Assembly (NCBI GenBank): GCA_937872735.1
Contig: CALMUD010000261.1
Location: forward strand, 1 to 42,531
Source: an uncultured Bacteroidales bacterium
GTDB lineage: Bacteria; Bacteroidota; Bacteroidia; Bacteroidales; Paludibacteraceae
Reading direction: 5' to 3'
Length of the DNA: 42,531 nt
Part shown: positions 8,873 to 17,576 of the stretch, in pieces
Numbering within the stretch: position 1 is the stretch's first letter
Layout: each line of letters opens with the position of its first letter
Position numbers and translations under genes: made by a program
Notes under the pieces: generated by a model
The model's input: only the letters and a program-made list of their open reading frames with translations
The model's database searches: none
Told to the model about the DNA's origin: nothing

Positions 8873-10408
8873 TTACTTCTTAATCAGGACCTTTCCTGTC
8901 ATCTCTTTTGGCTGCTCCAAGCCCATCAGATAAAGAATAGAAGGAGCAACATCTGCCAATACACCATCCGACAGTTTAGCATCCTTATGGTCGTTGCTGA
9001 CGTAGATGAATGGAACTGGATTAAGAGAATGTGCTGTATTTGGTGTTCCATCGGCATTTATGGCACGGTCAGCATTTCCATGGTCGGCTATGATGATGGT
9101 CTCGTAATCGGTAGCCAATGTGGCAGCAATAACATCCTTCACGCAAGAGTCAATAGCCTTGACTGCCTTTTCAATAGCCGAATAGATGCCAGTATGACCC
9201 ACCATGTCGCCATTAGCGAAATTGACAACAATAAAATCATACTTGTTCTCCTTGATGGCAGCAACCAGTTTGTCCTTGACCTCAAATGCGCTCATTTCAG
9301 GTTTCAAGTCATAGGTGGCTACCTTTGGAGAAGGCACCAGAATTCTATCCTCTCCATCATATGGAGCCTCACGGCCACCATTAAAGAAGAATGTGACATG
9401 AGCATATTTTTCAGTCTCAGCGGTATGCAGCTGTTTGAGTCCCTTGCTGCTGATATATTCACCAAGCGTATTCTCCACATTCTCCTTAGGGAAGATGACA
9501 TGCACACCCTTGAAAGATGCATCATAAGGAGTCATGCAATAGTATTGCAGGTTCTTGATGGTATGCATACCCTCTTCCGGCATATCCTGCTGAGTGAGGA
9601 TTGTTGTCATCTCCTTGGCACGGTCATTACGATAATTGATGAAGATAACCACATCTCCCTCTTTGATGGTTCCGTCAAAAGCAGCGTTGACAATTGGCTC
9701 CATAAATTCATCGGTATCCTTATGGTCGGGAGTATCTGCATCATAGCACTCCTGCACTGCCTGTACCATATCGGTAGCTTTCTTTCCGACACCATTCACC
9801 AGCTGGTCATAAGCTATCTTGATACGGTTCCAGCGCTTGTCACGGTCCATGGCATAGAATCGGCCTATAATGGAAGCTATTTTTCCTGCACTCTTGGCAC
9901 AATGGTCTTGCAACTGCTGGATAAAGCCCTTCCCACTCTTTGGATCTGTATCACGGCCATCCATAAAGCAATGGATGAAAGTATTGTCTATTCCATATTC
10001 CTTAGCGATATCACACATCTTGAACAGGTGGTCCAATGACGAGTGGACACCTCCGGTAGAAGTCAGACCCATGATATGCACATTTTTACCAGTCTTCTGA
10101 GCATAACTGAAAGCAGAAACGATTTCAGGATTCTTGAGGATACTGTTATCCTTGCAGGCGCGGTTTATCTTGACGAGGTCCTGATAGACGATACGTCCCG
10201 CACCTATGTTAAGATGCCCAACCTCAGAGTTGCCCATCTGCCCATCGGGCAAACCGACATTCTCTCCACAAGCAAGAAGCTGTGAATGAGGATATTTGGC
10301 ATTTAAAGAATCCATAAAAGGAGTAGGAGTATTGAAAATTACATCATCCTTACCCTTGTCTCCGATTCCCCAACCATCGAGAATCATCAGTAAAACTTTC
10401 TTATTCAT
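8873..10408 (-). CDS. gpmI: Cofactor-independent phosphoglycerate mutase
   Basis: The 511-residue protein interconverts 3- and 2-phosphoglycerate in glycolysis and gluconeogenesis, using two Mn ions. The N-terminus ILDGWGIG contains metal ligand D11, and [15 protein letters not shown] carries the phosphorylated serine S61. [24 protein letters not shown] and the second metal cluster [12 protein letters not shown] plus IIADHGNAD are intact. Length is the family norm. Upstream is a -7 element at 10429; downstream is a strong terminator, so it is probably a single-gene unit. A long plus-strand open frame covering the gene is an antisense shadow. Confidence 0.98.
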   Translation of the reverse strand: MNKKVLLMILDGWGIGDKGKDDVIFNTPTPFMDSLNAKYPHSQLLACGENVGLPDGQMGNSEVGHLNIGAGRIVYQDLVKINRACKDNSILKNPEIVSAFSYAQKTGKNVHIMGLTSTGGVHSSLDHLFKMCDIAKEYGIDNTFIHCFMDGRDTDPKSGKGFIQQLQDHCAKSAGKIASIIGRFYAMDRDKRWNRIKIAYDQLVNGVGKKATDMVQAVQECYDADTPDHKDTDEFMEPIVNAAFDGTIKEGDVVIFINYRNDRAKEMTTILTQQDMPEEGMHTIKNLQYYCMTPYDASFKGVHVIFPKENVENTLGEYISSKGLKQLHTAETEKYAHVTFFFNGGREAPYDGEDRILVPSPKVATYDLKPEMSAFEVKDKLVAAIKENKYDFIVVNFANGDMVGHTGIYSAIEKAVKAIDSCVKDVIAATLATDYETIIIADHGNADRAINADGTPNTAHSLNPVPFIYVSNDHKDAKLSDGVLADVAPSILYLMGLEQPKEMTGKVLIKK

Positions 10409-10428
10409 TGTATTGAAATTTTATAATG

Positions 10429-10436
10429 CAAATATA
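10429..10436 (-). promoter_or_regulatory. -7 promoter element of gpmI
   Basis: TATATTTG on the minus strand matches TAnnTTTG and lies 20 bases before the gpmI ATG. No TTTG is visible at the usual -33 distance. Confidence 0.5.
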
Positions 10437-10459
10437 ATATAAAATCAGGATTAGTCTCC

Positions 10460-10759
10460 TTATTTTTCTTCTTCAAAAGGCACATCTTCAGCCGTCTGTT
10501 TAAGTCGTTCCAAACGCTTTTGACCCTCGGCCGACCGCCCCACCGTTCCATCAGAGGAAGACGAATCCTCACCATTGCTGCCTCCATAGCTGGAAAAAGG
10601 AGACTGTCCTCCCCCTTGTTGGCTATAGAAAGAGGAAGAACGTCTGCCTCGAAAGCCCAAAAGACGAAATAGGGAAAACAGTATTCGTCCAAAAATGGCG
10701 AATACTACCAACACCACAAAAAGGATGATAAACAGCACTATCAAAAAGAAGGAGCCCAT
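10460..10759 (-). CDS. Small membrane protein, DUF4834-like
   Basis: A 99-residue protein has one long N-terminal membrane helix (about residues 4-26, FFLIVLFIILFVVLVVFAIF) followed by a basic stretch (RLLGFRGRR). A Gly/Ser/Gln-rich low-complexity region and an acidic C-terminus (TAEDVPFEEEK) complete it. This architecture matches the small Bacteroidetes DUF4834 family, of unknown function; the family name is given from memory. Codon periodicity and the membrane helix favour this frame over the overlapping open frame at 10405-10692. It follows metF by 39 bases on the same strand. Confidence 0.65.
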   Translation of the reverse strand: MGSFFLIVLFIILFVVLVVFAIFGRILFSLFRLLGFRGRRSSSFYSQQGGGQSPFSSYGGSNGEDSSSSDGTVGRSAEGQKRLERLKQTAEDVPFEEEK

Positions 10760-10798
10760 AATGCAAAATGATTAATAATAAAAAGACGCAAGTTCTTG

Positions 10799-11752
10799 TC
10801 AATAAACCTCACGAGCCACAGCTGCCACACTTTTTGATGCATTGATGGCATAGAAATGTATGCTAGGCACATTATGCGCTTTGAGTTCCTTGGCCTGCAT
10901 GGCGCACCACTCTATTCCACACTGCACCTCATCGTCATCCGTCTTGCACTTGTCCAGTTCCGTCACAAAGTCCTTGGGGATATCCACATGGAATGTCTTG
11001 GCTAGAATAGGCAACTGCGATTTATGGCGAACAGGCTTCAGCCCAGGGATAATCGGAATGTTGATACCCTCCTGACGACAACGGGCCACAAAATCGAAAT
11101 ATTTCTGATTGTCAAAAAACATCTGGGTAACAATATAGGAAGCCCCATTCTCCACCTTTCGTTTCAGCCAAGATATGTCAGAATCAAAATTAGGAGCCTC
11201 CTCGTGTTTCTCAGGATAGCCTGCCACACCATAGGTAAAAGCAGACTTCATATTATAAGAGATAGGGGTACCATCATCAAAAAAGCCCTCATTAAAACGA
11301 TTTATTTGCAACTGCAATTCACTGGCATGGGCATAACCATGGGGGTCGGGAGTGAAACGTCTATCCTGCGGTGCCTTGTCGCCACGCAAAATAAGCAAAT
11401 CGTGTATCTCCAAAAAATTGAGGTCGATGAGCACATACTCAGTCTCTTCGCGCGAAAATCCGCTACACAATATGTGAGGCACCACTGGTATGCGGTATTT
11501 ATTCTTGATAGCAGCCGCAATAGCCACCGTACCAGGACGGCGGCGCATGGTCACCCCTTGATACAGACCATCGGGAGTTTCCCTATATACCAATTCACTA
11601 CGATGGGTGGTGATGTTGATATACTGCGGATCAAACTCACACAATCGGTCGATTATGTTGTATATTGATTCGATGCCATTCCCTTTTTCAGGCGGTGAAA
11701 CCTCAAAAGAGAATGCTGTAGATGTTCTGTTGTTCAAAAGTTCACTTATCAT
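10799..11752 (-). CDS. metF: Methylenetetrahydrofolate reductase
   Basis: The 317-residue TIM-barrel flavoprotein reduces 5,10-methylene-THF to 5-methyl-THF for methionine synthesis. Motifs include FSFEVSPPEKGNG (catalytic Glu), YINITTHRS, HILCSGFSREETEYVLIDL, LILRGDKAPQD (FAD/folate contact region), SYIVTQMFFDNQKYFDF and IPIIPGLKPV. Length fits bacterial MetF. It follows ftsE by 15 bases on the same strand. The C-terminus (ASKSVAAVAREVY) is complete. Confidence 0.97.
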   Translation of the reverse strand: MISELLNNRTSTAFSFEVSPPEKGNGIESIYNIIDRLCEFDPQYINITTHRSELVYRETPDGLYQGVTMRRRPGTVAIAAAIKNKYRIPVVPHILCSGFSREETEYVLIDLNFLEIHDLLILRGDKAPQDRRFTPDPHGYAHASELQLQINRFNEGFFDDGTPISYNMKSAFTYGVAGYPEKHEEAPNFDSDISWLKRKVENGASYIVTQMFFDNQKYFDFVARCRQEGINIPIIPGLKPVRHKSQLPILAKTFHVDIPKDFVTELDKCKTDDDEVQCGIEWCAMQAKELKAHNVPSIHFYAINASKSVAAVAREVY

Positions 11753-11767
11753 ACACGAGTCTTAAAA

Positions 11768-12499
11768 TTACAAGTTATAATAATCATCAAGAGAAAATGA
11801 AGAAAGCTGGGAGGCCGGAATCTCATCCATATGCCCATCCTCACAATGGAACACACGTCCTGGAAACATGTTGATCCACCTCATATTGTGGGTAGCCATT
11901 ATGACGGAGGTTCCATTCTGCGCAACCCCGTAAACCAGTCGCATCAAATCCTCGCCCGTATGGGCATCAAGATTTCCGGTAGGTTCATCGGCCAGAAGGA
12001 TACATGGATTATTGAGCAAAGCGCGAGCCACCACTATGCGCTGCTGTTCGCCTCCTGATAGTTCAAACGGCATCTTGTATCCTTTGTTGCTCATATTGAC
12101 TGTACGCAGCACTTCATCTATCCTGCTTTCTATCTGAGTTTTATCTTTCATATCGGTGGCACGAAGCACAAACTCCAGATTATCATGGACATTTCGGTCT
12201 GTCAGCAGTTTGAAGTCCTGAAAAACAATACCTAGCTTACGCCGTAAATAAGGAACCTCATCATCATCTATGGTGGTAAGATCATATTCCAAAATGCGGG
12301 CTTGCCCTTCGGTGATGATAGCATCAGCATAAAGAGACTTTAACAGAGACGACTTGCCACTGCCGACACGGCCCACAAGATAAACAAACTCCCCCTTGTT
12401 GACCTTGAAATTAACATCATGCAGCACTGTCAGCTGGTTGTAGCTGATATTGGCCGCATGAAAATCAATCAGGGTGATATTATTATCGACAGATTCCAT
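11768..12499 (-). CDS. ftsE: FtsE-type ABC transporter ATPase
   Basis: The 243-residue ATPase carries Walker A GRVGSGKSS, the Q-loop VFQDFKLL, signature LSGGEQQR, Walker B CILLADEPTGNLD and switch His in MATHNMRW. The combination VFQDFKLLTDRNVHDNLEF and the small size are characteristic of FtsE, which with membrane partner FtsX activates peptidoglycan hydrolysis at the division septum. No ftsX lies next to it; in Bacteroidetes the two are often apart. It sits 10 bases after hisIE and 15 bases before metF, so it is transcribed in the same minus-strand run. Confidence 0.88.
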   Translation of the reverse strand: MESVDNNITLIDFHAANISYNQLTVLHDVNFKVNKGEFVYLVGRVGSGKSSLLKSLYADAIITEGQARILEYDLTTIDDDEVPYLRRKLGIVFQDFKLLTDRNVHDNLEFVLRATDMKDKTQIESRIDEVLRTVNMSNKGYKMPFELSGGEQQRIVVARALLNNPCILLADEPTGNLDAHTGEDLMRLVYGVAQNGTSVIMATHNMRWINMFPGRVFHCEDGHMDEIPASQLSSFSLDDYYNL

Positions 12500-12509
12500 A
12501 AGCAGAATG

Positions 12510-13118
12510 TTATTTATCAGAATGATGGCGTTTATGCAATTCGTCTACAACATCTTCAATACGGAGATTCTTTGACGAGAGCAACACCATAAGATGATAG
12601 ATGAGGTCAGCCGACTCGCCTATCAGTTCCTCATTGGTACCATGAGTGGCCTTGATAACAGTGCTGACGCCTTCCTCCCCCACCATCTGAGCCATACGGT
12701 TGACTCCGGCTTCAAACAATTCTGTTGTATAGGAATTGGCGGGACGTTCTGTCTTTCTTTTCTCAATGAAATTCTGCAAGTAGGAAAGGAAATTGATATC
12801 CGCCTCATTTGTCTCTGCCCAGCAGGTGTCTGTACCCTTATGGCAGACCGGTCCGACTGGGTGAACCCGTACCAAAAGCGTATCATCATCACAATCGGCT
12901 TTTATCGAAACCAGATTAAGATAGTTTCCGCTAGTTTCACCTTTTGTCCATAAGCACTTGCGCGAACGACTATAAAAGGTGACCTTGCCCGTATCAAGTG
13001 TCTTCTGCAGCGACTCCTTGTTCATAAAGCCAAGCATCAGCACATTGCGGGTAATCTCATCTTGAATGATGGCGGGCACCAGGCCGCCCATTTTATCAAA
13101 ATCCAAATTCAGATTCAT
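12510..13118 (-). CDS. hisIE: Bifunctional phosphoribosyl-AMP cyclohydrolase / phosphoribosyl-ATP pyrophosphatase
   Basis: The 202-residue protein joins two histidine-pathway activities. The N-terminal HisI domain (about 1-105) has VLMLGFMNKESL, TFYSRSRKCLWTKGETSGN and the metal-binding region KADCDDDTLLVRV plus CHKGTDTCW. The C-terminal HisE domain (about 110-200) has NRMAQMVGEEGVSTVIKA and ESADLIYHLMVLL, the usual acidic helices. It lies 75 bases downstream of hisA in the same direction. In many relatives hisF sits between hisA and hisIE; here it does not. Confidence 0.96.
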   Translation of the reverse strand: MNLNLDFDKMGGLVPAIIQDEITRNVLMLGFMNKESLQKTLDTGKVTFYSRSRKCLWTKGETSGNYLNLVSIKADCDDDTLLVRVHPVGPVCHKGTDTCWAETNEADINFLSYLQNFIEKRKTERPANSYTTELFEAGVNRMAQMVGEEGVSTVIKATHGTNEELIGESADLIYHLMVLLSSKNLRIEDVVDELHKRHHSDK

Positions 13119-13192
13119 AAAAAAACTGTTTGAATGAAAAAAGTGAAGACAAAGGCCTATGCCTTCTGCCCATTAGATACAAAGTTACAATT

Positions 13193-13915
13193 TTATCCAA
13201 TAAAAGCAGATATATCACTCATTTTTATCTTGCCTTCATAAATGGCCTTGCCTGTAATGACTGCTGGAACATTAGCGTCCTGCAAGGCTTCTATGTCTGC
13301 CATAGAACTGACGCCGCCACTGGCAATGAGATACAAATCGGGAATCTTTGCCAATACTTTTTTGTAAAGATCTATCGAGGGGCCTTGCAACATTCCATCC
13401 TTGCTGATGTCGGTACATACCACTTTTGAGATACCTTTTTGGTGGAAACCCTCGACAAATGGAAGCAGGTCTTGTGCGGTGGTTTCTTGCCAGCCGCTCA
13501 CCGATATTTTTTCTTCCTTGACATCGGCTCCAAGTATAATGCGGTCTGCTCCAAATTTAGAAATCCAAGAGAGGAACACCGACGGATTTTTAACAGCAAT
13601 GCTGCCACCCGTAACCATGGCAGCCCCACAATCAAAAGCAATGCGAAGGTCGTCATCAGACTTCAATCCACCTCCGAAATCAATAACAAGAGAAGTGGAG
13701 GTGGCTATCCGTTCCAGCGTCTTATAATTGACTATGTGCTTTGCCTTGGCTCCGTCAAGATCAACTACATGAAGCCGACGGATACCAGCATCCTGGAATT
13801 GCATGGCGACATCAGCCGGATTTTCATTATATACTTTCTTTTTATCATAATCGCCCTGCGAAAGTCGGACGCATTTGCCATCTATAATATCTATGGCAGG
13901 AATAATTTCAATCAT
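13193..13915 (-). CDS. hisA: Phosphoribosylformimino-AICAR ribotide isomerase
   Basis: The 240-residue barrel enzyme catalyses the Amadori rearrangement of ProFAR to PRFAR. I chose the ATG at 13915 because MIEIIPAIDIIDGKCVRL is the canonical N-terminus with catalytic Asp9; the open frame extends upstream to 13966 without family similarity. Other motifs are LHVVDLDGAKA, VIDFGGGLKSDDD, VVCTDISKDGMLQGPS (second Asp) and LIASGGVSSMADI. Length is standard. The partner PRFAR amidotransferase HisF is not next to it. Confidence 0.96.
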   Translation of the reverse strand: MIEIIPAIDIIDGKCVRLSQGDYDKKKVYNENPADVAMQFQDAGIRRLHVVDLDGAKAKHIVNYKTLERIATSTSLVIDFGGGLKSDDDLRIAFDCGAAMVTGGSIAVKNPSVFLSWISKFGADRIILGADVKEEKISVSGWQETTAQDLLPFVEGFHQKGISKVVCTDISKDGMLQGPSIDLYKKVLAKIPDLYLIASGGVSSMADIEALQDANVPAVITGKAIYEGKIKMSDISAFIG

Positions 13916-13944
13916 ATAATAGGATAATTGATGTGGAAAAACAG

Positions 13945-13978
13945 AATAAAAAAGGGCGTTCCACAACAGAACGTCCTT
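13945..13978 (-). terminator. Intrinsic terminator after the GH9 gene
   Basis: A 10-bp stem (13952-13961 with 13969-13978, one G-U pair) with loop CACAACA is followed on the minus strand by a T run. It lies 22 bases after the GH9 stop, between it and hisA. Confidence 0.8.
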
Positions 13979-13999
13979 ATTTTATAGGGAGTTCAGATA

Positions 14000-15772
14000 T
14001 TAATATTTAACTACCTTATAAGTTTTACAACCTTCACTGGATGATACTTTCAACAAATAAATGCCACGAGGCAGCGAGGATGTGTAAAGTATGGTGGATT
14101 TGTAACCATCAACACGAGCAGAAAGAACAGATTGCCCCGTAATGGAAATAAGGTCTGCAACAGCATCTCCATTATAATCAACCTCCACAGGGTCGACTAT
14201 GATATAATCGTCAAATGCCGTCGGATAAACATTAAACAAGGAATTTCTGACCGTCCTGACGCCATTCGACACGGGGTCGTCTTGAGCAACTATGCTGGCA
14301 ATGGCAGCAACGAAAGGTCCATTATAGTCGCAACCGCCCTCTGTATAGGTAAATGAGCCACTATTATCTTCCACCACATTATGGAACACACCTGTTGCGC
14401 TAGGGCCACCAATCAGACCTCCACTGGCAAACATGAAATCACAAGAGTTTTTAGTTGCCGAAGGGGGATTATCGTTACGCCCCATCGCATTGCGATGATG
14501 TATACGGAAAGTCATGTCTCCCTTGAACCCATGAATGAAAGTATGACCGAACTCATTATTTCCCAACATATAATCTACTATACGCTGGTTAAAATTGTGA
14601 GCTAACGTCGTGTCATAGGACGTTGTAATAACCCCATCCTTCACCAGTTTGCAATAGAGAGCTGCCGCCACAGCACCGCCACAAGCCAGTTTGTTGGTTC
14701 CCCATGTACTCTTGTAGTATGGGAAGCCATTAGCATCACTGGTTCCGGCAGGAATATGCAGGACATACACATTTTTACGCAAAAAATCGTAGAAATAACC
14801 ACCCGAACCATTATTCGCAGTTGGCGCGGCCTTGGTTATATAATAATAGGCATAGTCCGCCTCCGTATCCCAAGCTAATGGGGAATTGGATTCCCATTTG
14901 TTCTGCAAATAAGACAAAGCCTCCGTCTTGTAGGTATCGTCTCCAGTAAGACGATACATTAGGATGGCTGCCAAACTCAATTCATCAGTCCACTCCGAAT
15001 TAGGTGACGAGTAAAATTCAGGAATACCCTGCTGCACCGATTTGTAATTCTTGGCATAGTTATATGCCACCAGTGCAGAGGCCTTGCATTTTGCACAATA
15101 GGCTGCATCAGGATAGTGCATCGCCATCAGAGCAAGGGCCGAACAATAATTGGCCGCCTGTGGGCCACCAGTAGAGGTTGTTGTGGAGATGGGACGCGGG
15201 TCACCGCCCTCTGCCACTCCCATATCCGACTGATAGGAAGAAGTCACCCAGTTGCGGTGGTCACTCGAATTACCCACATAATAAACGAAAGTAGAAGCGT
15301 CGGGAAATGATTTGATAAAATAGTCGGTAGCTACCTTTGCCTCATCAAGCACATCTGGTATTCCATTTGCAGCACCATAGGCCTCGTCATAATTATCCTG
15401 AAAGGCTGTTGGCCAAATATCATAAGCCGCCAAAAGGGAAACAGCAGCATACCCCATAGTTGTAGCCACCTTGATGTGGTCGCCACAATCGTGCCAACCG
15501 CCGGTAAGGTCATAACTCCCGTTGGCTCCACCATTGACCGAGCCCTGGCCATCTTTCATGTGACAATATTTCTTGGTCACATTTGGATTGTTCTCCAGCA
15601 TCCAGTTGTGAGTATCTCCGCAACGTTGTCCTCCAAAAAACTTCAGACCCATATTCAGGGCGGTACGATAATCCGATGAGGAGAAATTGGCTGAATAGGA
15701 AGAATAATCATAGGCATTTACTGCCATAACAGAAAGAACGGAGCAGCAAGCCAATGCAAAAAACCTTTTCAT
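14000..15772 (-). CDS. Secreted GH9 endoglucanase with type IX secretion sorting domain
   Basis: The 590-residue protein has a signal peptide (MKRFFALACCSVLSVMAVNA), a glycoside hydrolase family 9 catalytic domain (about 25-500) and a C-terminal sorting domain (about 513-590). GH9 evidence: GGWHDCGDHIKV (D95 and D98, the catalytic-base pair), FRIHHRNAMGRND (substrate-binding HHR) and TEGGCDYNGPFVAAIA containing the general-acid Glu. It should cut beta-1,4-glucan (cellulose or related glucans) outside the cell. The final domain, with NVYPTAFDDYI and LPRGIYLLKVSSSEG plus KTYKVVKY, is a type A Por/T9SS sorting signal, so the enzyme is probably exported by T9SS and surface-anchored or released. 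It is a single-gene unit with its own promoter and terminator. No N-terminal Ig-like or carbohydrate-binding domain is seen. Confidence 0.93.
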   Translation of the reverse strand: MKRFFALACCSVLSVMAVNAYDYSSYSANFSSSDYRTALNMGLKFFGGQRCGDTHNWMLENNPNVTKKYCHMKDGQGSVNGGANGSYDLTGGWHDCGDHIKVATTMGYAAVSLLAAYDIWPTAFQDNYDEAYGAANGIPDVLDEAKVATDYFIKSFPDASTFVYYVGNSSDHRNWVTSSYQSDMGVAEGGDPRPISTTTSTGGPQAANYCSALALMAMHYPDAAYCAKCKASALVAYNYAKNYKSVQQGIPEFYSSPNSEWTDELSLAAILMYRLTGDDTYKTEALSYLQNKWESNSPLAWDTEADYAYYYITKAAPTANNGSGGYFYDFLRKNVYVLHIPAGTSDANGFPYYKSTWGTNKLACGGAVAAALYCKLVKDGVITTSYDTTLAHNFNQRIVDYMLGNNEFGHTFIHGFKGDMTFRIHHRNAMGRNDNPPSATKNSCDFMFASGGLIGGPSATGVFHNVVEDNSGSFTYTEGGCDYNGPFVAAIASIVAQDDPVSNGVRTVRNSLFNVYPTAFDDYIIVDPVEVDYNGDAVADLISITGQSVLSARVDGYKSTILYTSSLPRGIYLLKVSSSEGCKTYKVVKY

Positions 15773-15798
15773 GTGTTCTATTTTTTATAAATTTGGTA

Positions 15799-15830
15799 CA
15801 AAAATATAGAAAGCCGAAAGGATGAACAAA
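15799..15830 (-). promoter_or_regulatory. Promoter of the GH9 gene
   Basis: On the minus strand TTTG (15830-15827), 20 bases, TATTTTTG (15806-15799) match the Bacteroidetes promoter exactly. The -7 box is 26 bases before the ATG. Confidence 0.75.
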
Positions 15831-15875
15831 TAAAAAGGCCGCAAAACACCTTTTTGAAAAAAAGTGGCAGCGGCC
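15831..15875 (-). terminator. Intrinsic terminator after asnS
   Basis: On the minus strand a 6-bp GGCCGC/GCGGCC stem (15875-15870 with 15842-15837) encloses a second inner helix (CAC/GTG and T5/A5) and is followed by TTTTT. It lies 34 bases after the asnS stop and just upstream of the GH9 promoter. Confidence 0.7.
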
Positions 15876-15909
15876 AATTATGTTTTGATTCCGGTTTTTC
15901 CTTAAACAA

Positions 15910-17313
15910 TCAGAAATCAGCAGACTTAGGAGAGCGTGGGAACGGAATGACGTCACGAATATTCTGCATACCCGTAACGAAAAGCAACAAGCGCTCAAAA
16001 CCAAGACCGAAACCTGAGTGAGGACAAGATCCATATTTACGGGTATCAAGATACCACCACATATCCTTCATCGGTATATTGCGTTCATTGATGCTTGCCA
16101 TCAGTTTCTCATAACTTTCCTCACGCTCTGAGCCGCCGATAATCTCACCGATATTAGGGAAGAGGACATCCATGGCACGTACGGTCTTTCCGTCTTCGTT
16201 CTGCTTCATATAGAAGGCCTTTATTTCCTTAGGATAATCAGTCAGAATAACAGGCTTTTTGAAATGCTGTTCAACAAGGAAACGCTCATGTTCAGAGGCC
16301 AAATCACAACCCCAGAATACAGGGAACTCGAACTTATGGCCCTTGGCCACTGCGTCCTCCAATATCTTTATTCCTTCGGTATAAGGCAGACGGACAAACG
16401 GACCATCCAGCACTCCTTTAAGACGTTCAATGAGTGTATTGTCTATCATTTTGTTGAGGAACGCAAGATCATCCTGACAGTTATCCAGTGCCCACTTTAC
16501 ACAATACTTGATAAACTCTTCGGCAAGGTCCATATTGTCATTGATATCTGCGAAAGCAACTTCCGGCTCTATCATCCAGAACTCTGCCAAATGGCGAGGG
16601 GTATTGGAATTTTCGGCGCGGAATGTAGGACCAAAAGTATAGATGGCCCCAAGAGCTGTAGCTCCAAGTTCACCCTCCAGCTGGCCCGAAACCGTAAGAC
16701 TGGTCATTTTGCCAAAGAAATCATCTCCATAGGTGATATGACCTTCCTCGTCTTTCTTCAAATCATACAGGTTTTTAGTAGTAACCTGGAACATTTCTCC
16801 GGCTCCTTCACAGTCTGAAGCGGTAATCAAAGGTGTGTTGAAATAAACAAAACCCTTCTCATGGAAAAACTTATGAATAGCTATGGCCATATTGTGACGA
16901 ATACGGAACACAGCACCAAATGTATTGGTACGCAGACGAAGATGGGCTATTTCCCGAAGATATTCAAAGGAATGTCCTTTCTTCTGCAATGGATAGGTCA
17001 ACGGGTCTGCCTTTCCATATATGACAATGGAATCTGCCTGAATCTCTACGGCTTGACCTGCGCCAAGCGACTTTACCAATTTTCCGACAACACTAAGACA
17101 AGCACCTGTTGTCACATCCTTTAGAAGGTCCTCATCAAATTTGGACGAATCAGCAACAATCTGAATATTATTGATGGTAGAACCGTCGTTCAAAGCGATG
17201 AAACTTACATTTTTGTTACCTCTCTTGGTACGTACCCAACCTTTGACATTCACATCTTCGCCATAAGTAGTCAATTTGACTGCATCGACAATTTTAGTTC
17301 TACGAATTTCCAT
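15910..17313 (-). CDS. asnS: Asparaginyl-tRNA synthetase
   Basis: The 467-residue class IIb synthetase charges tRNA-Asn. The N-terminal OB-fold anticodon-binding domain (about 1-115) contains [21 protein letters not shown]. The catalytic core includes motif 2 ([21 protein letters not shown]) in two adjoining stretches, GEMFQVTT, and motif 3 at the C-terminus, [13 protein letters not shown], ending [16 protein letters not shown]. The asparaginyl (not aspartyl) identity is supported by the SADF-type ending and overall pattern. Length is standard. It is followed by its own terminator. Confidence 0.97.
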   Translation of the reverse strand: MEIRRTKIVDAVKLTTYGEDVNVKGWVRTKRGNKNVSFIALNDGSTINNIQIVADSSKFDEDLLKDVTTGACLSVVGKLVKSLGAGQAVEIQADSIVIYGKADPLTYPLQKKGHSFEYLREIAHLRLRTNTFGAVFRIRHNMAIAIHKFFHEKGFVYFNTPLITASDCEGAGEMFQVTTKNLYDLKKDEEGHITYGDDFFGKMTSLTVSGQLEGELGATALGAIYTFGPTFRAENSNTPRHLAEFWMIEPEVAFADINDNMDLAEEFIKYCVKWALDNCQDDLAFLNKMIDNTLIERLKGVLDGPFVRLPYTEGIKILEDAVAKGHKFEFPVFWGCDLASEHERFLVEQHFKKPVILTDYPKEIKAFYMKQNEDGKTVRAMDVLFPNIGEIIGGSEREESYEKLMASINERNIPMKDMWWYLDTRKYGSCPHSGFGLGFERLLLFVTGMQNIRDVIPFPRSPKSADF

Positions 17314-17510
17314 TGTAAATGAATATTATTATTAAACAACTTGGGGATAAATTCCCCAATCATAAATGAATATGCAAAAATAAACAATATTGGTAAAAAA
17401 AGCCTCAGAAATACATTTTTTATCATACACAGAGAGAAAGGTATGCGAAAAGAGAAAGGAAAAGAGAAAAAAGAGTAACGGACTGGAAGAAAAAACAAGC
17501 AGAAATGATA

Positions 17511-17544
17511 AAAACAAAAAGGGCTGCACCTAAAGGTGCAGCCC
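17511..17544 (-). terminator. Intrinsic terminator after the OmpA-family gene
   Basis: A perfect 10-bp GC-rich stem (17521-17530 with 17535-17544) with loop TAAA is followed on the minus strand by a T-rich run. It lies 32 bases after the stop. The rest of 17314-17510 is AT-rich intergenic DNA in which I see no gene. Confidence 0.85.
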
Positions 17545-17576
17545 CATATATTGAAGTTTTATGACTTCAGAACAAT

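Noticed and set aside
8870..10039. 389-residue plus-strand open frame
   Set aside because: It lies antisense within gpmI, whose catalytic motifs are all intact; the translated product has no family-like features.
10405..10692. 95-residue minus-strand open frame overlapping the DUF4834-like gene
   Set aside because: It lacks the clear membrane helix and composition of the alternative frame and runs into the gpmI start region.
11024..11668. 214-residue plus-strand open frame
   Set aside because: Antisense to metF, which has full motif support.
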